Shown piece by piece: positions 57,363-62,598 of a stretch of DNA of 62,598 nt (positions are counted from its first letter, which is position 1; every line of letters begins with the position of its first letter). The stretch is taken from positions 1 through 62,598 of the forward strand of contig JABWBP010000038.1 of assembly GCA_013360445.1 (NCBI GenBank), written 5' to 3'. Both the position numbers and the translations under genes were made by a program. The notes under the pieces were generated by a model. It did not search any database. It was not told the origin of the DNA and saw only the letters and a program-made list of their open reading frames with translations. Source of the DNA: Calditrichaceae bacterium (GTDB lineage Bacteria > Calditrichota > Calditrichia > RBG-13-44-9 > J075).

Positions 57363-59360
57363 CTACAACCTCTCCTTCACCCAATTCTCCAACCCCCCGA
57401 CTAACACCAGCTCCTGCGCGGCAATTCCCACCGGATCGATGGGGTAGCTTTTGCCGCCTGCTTCCACCACGGATTTGCGAAAATTCACCCTGGCGATGAC
57501 CCCGCTGCGCACGGTCAGTTTTTCCTTCCCGAAGCGCTGCTTGAGATCGTTCACCAGTTCCGGCGCTTCTACGGCCAGGTAGCCGTTGTTCAGGGCGTTG
57601 CGTTTGTAGGTTTCGTTGAAAGAACCGGCCAGCACTAACTGCAATCCGCGATATTTCAGGGCCGTGGCGGCCTGCTCCCGGGAGCTGCCGGTACCGAAGT
57701 TGAAACCGCCTACTAAAATATCCCCTTCCCTGGCGATTTTGCCGAATTGGGGATCGTAATTTTCCATTACCACCTGGGCCTGTTGCTGCGGGGTGAAATC
57801 ATCGATGTAGGTGTATTTGCCGGGGAAAATCCCGTCGGTGTTGAGATTGTCCTGGTGGCAGAAGATCAACTCGCCTTCCAGGGTTTCCGGAAAACCCTTC
57901 AGGATGCGCACTTCCCCGCCCGCAGCGGATTTTTTGAGATTTACCCGGATTTCGCCCCGGGGCATTTGCGAAGCCCATTCCCCCGGAAAATCGATCTTCC
58001 CGGCGATGGCGGAGGCGGCCACCACCGCAGGAGAGGCCAAATACGCCTGCGCGTTGGGAGAACCCATCCGCCCCTTGAAATTGCGGTTGGTGGCGGAGAT
58101 GCCCACCTCGCCATCTTGCAGCAGCCCCCGCCCTAACCCGATGCAAGGCCCGCAGCCGGGCGGCAGGGGAATCGCCCCGGCTTCTAACAACTTTTGCCAG
58201 TCGCCCCGTTTTTCGCTTTCCGCCTGCACCTCGCTGGAGGCCGCGGCGATGTAAAATTCCACTCCGTCGGCCACCTTTTTCCCGGCAACCACCCGGGCCG
58301 CTTCCGCCAGGTCTTCCACCCGGCTGTTCACGCAAGAAACCAGGTAGGCTTTGTGGATTTTGAGATTCTTCCGGCTCAATTCTCCCACCCCGGCCATCAC
58401 TTTGACCCCGTTGGGGCCGGAGACGAACGGCTGCACTTCGGAGAGATCCAACACCAATTCCTTCGCGTAATAGGCATCTTTGTCCGCCCGCAGCTCATGC
58501 AGCCGTTTTTCCAGCTCCGCGATGCGTTTTTCATTCAAACGGGGGTGAATTCCGTTTCCGTCGGCGTCCGAGGGCACGCCCGCCAGCCCGCGCCGGGAAA
58601 TGAATGCTGCCCGTTCACGCAGCCACGCGAGGGTCGTTTCATCTACCGGGAAAACCCCCGCCAGCGCGCCCCATTCCGTGCTCATGTTGGCGATGGTCAG
58701 GCGCTCGTCGATGGACAGGCTCTGCACCCCTTCGCCCACGAATTCCACCGCGTGGTTCAGCACTTCATCCTTATTGAACGCTCCGCACAGGGCGATGATT
58801 ACGTCTTTTCCGCTGACGCCGGGGCGCAGTTTCCCGCTTCGTGGTGAGTTTATCGAACCGCGCAATTCCACTTTTGCGACCGGGGGAACCTGCCACCAGG
58901 TACGCCCGGTGGCCCAAAGGGCCGCGGCGTCGGTGCGCACGATGGGCGTGCCCAAACAGCCTAACCCGCCGTACATGTTGGAGTGGCTGTCCGAGGCCAC
59001 CACCAGCGTTCCCGGCCAGGCGTAGCCTTCTTCGCACATAATCTGGTGCCCGATGCCCCGCCCGGCGGGGTAGAAATCCACTCCCAGGTCGCGGGCAAAT
59101 GCTTCGATTTTACGGTACTTTTGCAGGTTCTGCTCGCTGGTATCCTGCACATTATGATCGAGGGTAAAAACCGGCTGTCGGGGACTGGCGATTTTGCTTG
59201 CCCCGATGCTGCGGAATTTGGGGATCACCGCCCCGGTGTTGTCGTGAGTCATCACGTAAGCGGGCTGGATGGACAGGTAATCGCCGCTGCGTACGGTGTG
59301 GCCTTCTTCCAATCCCACCGCAAAGGCCCGGGCGATTTTTTCGATAAAGTTCTGCGACAT
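57363..59360 (-). CDS. Homoaconitase-like aconitase-superfamily enzyme
   Basis: The 665-residue protein has the aconitase layout. The catalytic iron-sulfur part contains HQIMCEEGYAWPGTLVVASDSHSNMYGGLGCLGTPIVRTDAAALWATGRTWWQVPPVAKVEL, with cluster cysteines expected at SCVNSR and GCGPCIG. The swivel domain at the C-terminus contains FNFGTGSSREQAATAL. Motifs such as MTHDNTGAVIPKFRSIGASKI and TWWQVPPVAKV are, as I recall, closest to fungal homoaconitase (Lys4) rather than to bacterial AcnA/AcnB or LeuC. The reaction would be homocitrate/homoisocitrate or a related isomerisation. No other lysine-pathway gene is nearby. An extra 8-residue segment (SINSPRSG) looks like an in-frame repeat insertion. 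Confidence 0.85.
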   Translation of the reverse strand: MSQNFIEKIARAFAVGLEEGHTVRSGDYLSIQPAYVMTHDNTGAVIPKFRSIGASKIASPRQPVFTLDHNVQDTSEQNLQKYRKIEAFARDLGVDFYPAGRGIGHQIMCEEGYAWPGTLVVASDSHSNMYGGLGCLGTPIVRTDAAALWATGRTWWQVPPVAKVELRGSINSPRSGKLRPGVSGKDVIIALCGAFNKDEVLNHAVEFVGEGVQSLSIDERLTIANMSTEWGALAGVFPVDETTLAWLRERAAFISRRGLAGVPSDADGNGIHPRLNEKRIAELEKRLHELRADKDAYYAKELVLDLSEVQPFVSGPNGVKVMAGVGELSRKNLKIHKAYLVSCVNSRVEDLAEAARVVAGKKVADGVEFYIAAASSEVQAESEKRGDWQKLLEAGAIPLPPGCGPCIGLGRGLLQDGEVGISATNRNFKGRMGSPNAQAYLASPAVVAASAIAGKIDFPGEWASQMPRGEIRVNLKKSAAGGEVRILKGFPETLEGELIFCHQDNLNTDGIFPGKYTYIDDFTPQQQAQVVMENYDPQFGKIAREGDILVGGFNFGTGSSREQAATALKYRGLQLVLAGSFNETYKRNALNNGYLAVEAPELVNDLKQRFGKEKLTVRSGVIARVNFRKSVVEAGGKSYPIDPVGIAAQELVLVGGLENWVKERL
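58835..58860. repeat. Repeat core inserted in frame in a coding region
   Basis: The 18 bases TGGTGAGTTTATCGAACC at 58842-58859 also form the core of both MITE-like copies (1851-1868 in the other orientation, 23272-23289). Within the homoaconitase-like gene they encode the extra residues SINSPRSG between VELRG and KLRPGVSGKDV, where related enzymes (from memory) have no insertion. Confidence 0.55.
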
Positions 59361-59394
59361 GAAACTCTCCTTTGTTTGCGATAACGGATGCGGG

Positions 59395-59684
59395 TGTCGG
59401 GTATAGGGGTATAAGGTGTACTATCACGTAGTCTTTGACAATTCCTTTGCCAGGAAGCAGAGCTTCCCCAATTGCGTTGCGATCCCGGATAAGCCGGGAT
59501 CGCAACGAGTTGCTCGGTACAATGCTCGTCACGATGCTCTGCATCGTGACGTCAGGGGCGGGAAGCTCTGCTTCCCGTTCATCCCGGCAATTGTCAAAGA
59601 CCACGTGATAAGACAGGGTATAAGGGTATAAGGAGAGCAACGCCTTATACCTTATACCTTATACCCTATACCTCATACCTAACC
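59395..59684. repeat. TATAAGGG word arrays flanking a palindromic element
   Basis: GGGTATAGGGGTATAAGG at 59398-59416 and AGGGTATAAGGGTATAAGG at 59615-59633 are followed by reverse-complement words (CCTTATACCTTATACCTTATACCC) at 59642-59670. The repeats surround the 189-bp inverted element at 59422-59610. No gene lies between the homoaconitase-like and transporter genes. Confidence 0.65.
59422..59610. mobile_element. MITE-like palindromic element with 22-bp terminal inverted repeats
   Basis: The left end (59422-59443) and the reverse complement of the right end (59589-59610) match at 21 of 22 bases (TATCACGT[A/G]GTCTTTGACAATT). The interior consists of small palindromes: GAAGCAGAGCTTCC, GCGATCCCGGATAAGCCGGGATCGC and CACGATGCTCTGCATCGTG. 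There is no coding capacity. Confidence 0.6.
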
Positions 59685-59686
59685 TC

Positions 59687-60967
59687 TCACCCCGCAAAGC
59701 GGTTTAGTTTTTTCAAGAACAGTAACACTAACAGCGAGGCGGCGAAGAGCAGCCCCGCCAGGAGCAGGAAATATTCATGGTGCGCCAGGGCGCTGTAAAA
59801 CCGCCCTAACAGCCCCGAGGAATAAGCGCCCAGGGCGGTAGCGCCGAACCAGCAGCCCATCATCAGCCCGCCCATGCGCGGGGGGGCGACTTTGGAAACG
59901 TAAGAAAGCCCCATGGGACTGACCAGGATTTCCGCCACCGTGATCACCAGGTACGAGCTGATCAGCCAGGCGGGGGACATGATATTTTGATCCAGGTTCC
60001 CGCCCAGCAAAGAGGCGAACACCATCACGATCAGCGAGGTTCCGGCGATAAAAATGCCTGAAAAAATCTTGCTCGCGCTGGAAGGCTCCTTCCCCCGCTT
60101 GCGCAAGGTGTTGAAAATCGAGACGATCACCGGGGTCAGCATCACGATGAAAAAGGGGCCGAAAAACTGGTAGGTTTCCGGGCGCAGGAAGGAGTACTCA
60201 ACCGTGGAGCGCTGGGCGAAGAGGGTGAGGGCAAAACCGTTCTGGTAAAAGGCCATCCAGAAGAAAATCGCGATCAAAAACAGGATGCCCAGGGAGGCCA
60301 GCCGCTCCCACTCTTCCTTTTTGCTCATTTCCACCCGGGGCTGGGGATTGGAAACGGTCGCAGCCGAGGATTCCGGCGCTTCGCTGACCTGGTAAGTCCT
60401 ACGCCCCAACTGGAAAATGGCCATGGAGATGATCATCCCCAGGGAAGCTGCACCGAAAGAGACATTGTAGTTTGCAAACTGATTATGCAGCGCAGTGGCG
60501 GCCAGGGGCGCGATGAACGCGCCGATGTTGATGCCCATGTAGAAAATGTTGTAGCCCACGTCCTTCAGCTTGCTGCCCGGGGGGTAGAGCTTACCCACCA
60601 GCACGGAGATGTTGGCCTTGAACAGCCCGTTGCCAAAGGCGATCATTGCCAGCCCGCCGTAAAACAGCGCCAGCCGGTTCAATGCCGAAAAAGCCAGCAG
60701 GGCGTAGCCGCACATCATGATCACCGCTCCCACCCGGATGGTATTGCGATAACCGAGGAACTTATCGGCGATCCACCCCCCTAAGATGGGGAAGAAATAC
60801 ACCGCCCCCAAGAACAGGCCGTACACGTCCGCCTTGTCCGCGTCGCTCCATTTGAAGCTCTCGTCCATGTACAGCGTGAACACCGCCATCATGGTATAAA
60901 ATCCGAACCGCTCCCACATTTCGGTAAAGAACAGGGTAGTCAATCCCCGGGGGTGATTTTTGAACAT
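59687..60967 (-). CDS. POT/PTR-family peptide:H+ symporter
   Basis: The start at 60967 is chosen because AAGGAG precedes it; the upstream extension is repeat DNA. The 426-residue protein has about 12 hydrophobic helices and the POT-family signature FFTEMWERFGFYTMMAVFTLYM (ExxERFxYY-type) at the N-terminus, then PILGGWIADKFLGYRNTI and a FYMGINIGAF motif. These transporters import di- and tripeptides with protons. The next gene on the same strand upstream is an Xaa-Pro aminopeptidase, so the two probably serve peptide uptake and use. Confidence 0.9.
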   Translation of the reverse strand: MFKNHPRGLTTLFFTEMWERFGFYTMMAVFTLYMDESFKWSDADKADVYGLFLGAVYFFPILGGWIADKFLGYRNTIRVGAVIMMCGYALLAFSALNRLALFYGGLAMIAFGNGLFKANISVLVGKLYPPGSKLKDVGYNIFYMGINIGAFIAPLAATALHNQFANYNVSFGAASLGMIISMAIFQLGRRTYQVSEAPESSAATVSNPQPRVEMSKKEEWERLASLGILFLIAIFFWMAFYQNGFALTLFAQRSTVEYSFLRPETYQFFGPFFIVMLTPVIVSIFNTLRKRGKEPSSASKIFSGIFIAGTSLIVMVFASLLGGNLDQNIMSPAWLISSYLVITVAEILVSPMGLSYVSKVAPPRMGGLMMGCWFGATALGAYSSGLLGRFYSALAHHEYFLLLAGLLFAASLLVLLFLKKLNRFAG

Positions 60968-61009
60968 AGGGTCTCCTTCTGAGAGTTCATCGCCGACTGT
61001 TTTTAGTGT

Positions 61010-61066
61010 GTAATTCGTTAAAGCGTAATGTGTGATGTCTTTGGGGTAAGCCTTTTTACGCTTCAC
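61010..61066. repeat. GCGTAATGTG word array
   Basis: GTGTAATTCGTTAAAGCGTAATGTGTGATG is partly mirrored by TTTTTACGCTTCACG. It lies between the aminopeptidase and transporter genes and is weaker than the other members of this family. Confidence 0.45.
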
Positions 61067-62451
61067 GCCCCCGCCAGCCCCTCCACCTCTTCGATGGTTT
61101 TAGGAATGGGCTTGCCCAACACCCGGTTGCCGGTTTCGGTGACCAGGATGTTGTCCTCTACTCTTACGCCGCCGAAGCTGCGATATTTTTCCACCGCTTC
61201 ATAATTGATGAATTGGGGGAACTTATTCTCCGCTTTCCAGCGGTCGATCAGTTGGGGGATGAAATACAGCCCCGGCTCCACGGTGAGCACGAAACCCGGC
61301 TCCAATGCCCTGGCTAAACGCAGGGAGCGGATGCCGAATTGGGGATTGCGTTGGATGGCCTCCGTGTAACCGACGTATTCCTCGCCCAATCCCTCCATGT
61401 CGTGCACGTCTAACCCCATCATGTGCCCCAGCCCGCACTGGAAGAATAGCGCGTGCGCCCCGGCGGAAACCGCTTCTCCCGCGTCGCCCTTCATCAATCC
61501 CAACGCTTTTAAGCCGCTGGCGAGGCGCTTGCAGGCCAGCAGGTGCACGCTGCGGAACTCCACCCCCGGTTTGCAGGCTGCGATGGCCTTTTGCTGGGCC
61601 TCGAGCACGATTTCATACACTTCCCGCTGGCGCGGATCGAATTTGCCGCCGATGGGAATGGTGCGGGTGATGTCCCCCGCGTAATGCAGGGCGGATTCCG
61701 CGCCGGAGTCGTTCACGACCATATCGCCCGCCTTCATGCGGTTGCCGTGGTAGTGGTTGTGCAGGGTCTCCCCATGGATCGAAAAAATGATCGGGAAGGA
61801 GAGCCGCCCGCCTAAGGCATAGGCGATTCCCTCCATCAACCCGGCGACCTCGCGCTCGTACACTCCCGGGCGAGCCTGTTTCATGGCCAGCAGGTGCATT
61901 TCCCGGGTAATATCCAGCGCGGCTTCGATCTCGGCCACCTCTTCCGCGGATTTACGGGAGCGCTGCGCCACCACTGCTTTGATGAAGGGCGTGGAAGCCT
62001 GTTGATTGGCCGCGTCCGGGTGCCGTTGCAGCAGCTTTTGCAATTTGATAACGTTTTCCGCGCGATACTGGGGAAGAAAGTGGATCTTCTTCCCGGCCTG
62101 AAGCGCTTTTTTCAGGACATCTTCCAGCTGGCTCAGCGGGACGCTCTCTTTCACCCCCGCCCGGCGGCTTTTTTCCGCGATGGCGGGCTGCGGCCCCATC
62201 CAGACGATCTCTTCCACGGTCAGGTCGTTTCCAAAGACGATCTCCCGGTCGGCCTCCACGTCGATGAGCGCCGCCAGGCCCGGCGCATCGATGCCCCAGA
62301 AGTAGAGAAAAGAGCTGTCCTGCCGGAAATGAAAGGCGTTGTCGGCGTAGTTCATGGGGCTTTCCTCATTTCCGAGGAACAGGAGCACCCCGGAGCCAAG
62401 CTGCTGTTTCAAGCGGTTTCTGCGTTCGATATAAGTCTGGGCGGGGAACAT
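61063..62451 (-). CDS. pepP: Xaa-Pro aminopeptidase (M24B metallopeptidase)
   Basis: The second ATG (62451) is preferred because CAGGAG lies 6 bases upstream, giving 462 residues. The N-terminal domain (RNRLKQQLGSGVLLFLGNEES...FLYFWGIDAPG) and the C-terminal pita-bread domain are both present. Metal ligands are seen in VVNDSGAESALHYAGDITRTIP (two Asp), GLGHMMGLDVHDMEG (His), LTVEPGLYF (Glu) and VRVEDNILVTETG (Glu). The enzyme removes N-terminal residues preceding proline. It precedes a peptide symporter, fitting peptide use. Confidence 0.95.
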   Translation of the reverse strand: MFPAQTYIERRNRLKQQLGSGVLLFLGNEESPMNYADNAFHFRQDSSFLYFWGIDAPGLAALIDVEADREIVFGNDLTVEEIVWMGPQPAIAEKSRRAGVKESVPLSQLEDVLKKALQAGKKIHFLPQYRAENVIKLQKLLQRHPDAANQQASTPFIKAVVAQRSRKSAEEVAEIEAALDITREMHLLAMKQARPGVYEREVAGLMEGIAYALGGRLSFPIIFSIHGETLHNHYHGNRMKAGDMVVNDSGAESALHYAGDITRTIPIGGKFDPRQREVYEIVLEAQQKAIAACKPGVEFRSVHLLACKRLASGLKALGLMKGDAGEAVSAGAHALFFQCGLGHMMGLDVHDMEGLGEEYVGYTEAIQRNPQFGIRSLRLARALEPGFVLTVEPGLYFIPQLIDRWKAENKFPQFINYEAVEKYRSFGGVRVEDNILVTETGNRVLGKPIPKTIEEVEGLAGA

Positions 62452-62509
62452 GCGCATCTCCTGGTTTGGATTTTAGAATATATGAACCGCGCTGATTGTT
62501 AGATTCTTC

Positions 62510-62598
62510 AAGCCGAAATCCGCGAGTTTGTCCCTAACTTTTTTTAGCCACAGAGGGCACAGAGTTCACAGAGTTTCAGCATAACTTCACCTCCTGGC
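62510..62598. repeat. CACAGAG word array at the window edge
   Basis: AGCCACAGAGGGCACAGAGTTCACAGAG occurs at 62547-62574, three words at 9-bp spacing. The mirrored arm, if any, is outside the window. Confidence 0.6.

Overview
The window looks like chromosome from a Gram-negative bacterium of the FCB superphylum (Calditrichota/KSB1-like lineages are my best guess). The basis is one C-terminal FlgD-like secretion tail of the type IX kind, TonB-dependent and Omp85-type outer-membrane proteins, an MCE/Mla lipid-transport operon, many lipoproteins and moderately high GC. No phage, plasmid or CRISPR functions are visible. Intergenic regions are unusually rich in palindromic and short-period repeats.

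Layout. 1-3.3 kb: a secreted beta-propeller protein, a Gfo/Idh oxidoreductase and tRNA-Gly(CCC). 3.4-8.7 kb: five envelope proteins (LPP20, TPR+SLH lipoprotein, FlgT-like, CsgG-like, FecR-like) resembling the FlgO/P/T outer-membrane ring set outside a flagellar locus. 8.7-15.9 kb: pentapeptide/propeller membrane protein, M16 protease, DUF4105 protein. 16-19.3 kb: the most exciting region, described below. 19.8-23.2 kb: NatA/NatB-like ABC exporter and a YigZ protein. 23.4-28.4 kb: TPP-riboswitch-controlled thiamine salvage operon (TonB receptor, thiamine pyrophosphokinase, Na+ symporter). 28.7-38.2 kb: SH3-type lipoprotein, RNA polymerase omega, amidohydrolase, two unknown exported proteins and a giant Ig-repeat protein. 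38.6-46.4 kb: HAD phosphatase, DUF1684, biotin ligase, a three-gene Na+-pumping biotin decarboxylase and PEP carboxykinase. 46.7-54.3 kb: beta-helix/TonB-C fusion, a secreted kinase-like lipoprotein paired with an Omp85 barrel, and the MlaD-F-E operon. 54.6-62.5 kb: DUF4160/DUF2442 pair, alpha-amylase, VapB remnant, homoaconitase-like enzyme, peptide transporter and Xaa-Pro aminopeptidase.

The outstanding system is a diversity-generating retroelement (DGR) template/variable-repeat pair. A non-coding template repeat (15989-16120, rich in AAC codons) matches, without gaps, the last 132 bases of a 996-residue gene (16298-19288). Of 19 differences, 14 fall on template adenines. The target protein is NLR-like: a DUF4062/TIR-like N-terminus, a NACHT/STAND ATPase, and a C-terminal formylglycine-generating-enzyme/C-type-lectin-fold domain whose tip is the variable repeat. 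No reverse transcriptase or Avd gene lies in the window, so the template cassette, which ends in its own intrinsic terminator, would have to be served in trans or be a relic.

A second theme is repeats: two copies of a MITE-like element, a second element with 22-bp terminal inverted repeats, an apparent in-frame repeat insertion inside the homoaconitase-like gene, and about ten unrelated families of intergenic hairpins all built from words repeated every 8-11 bp. All functional assignments are from sequence reading alone; no database search was run.
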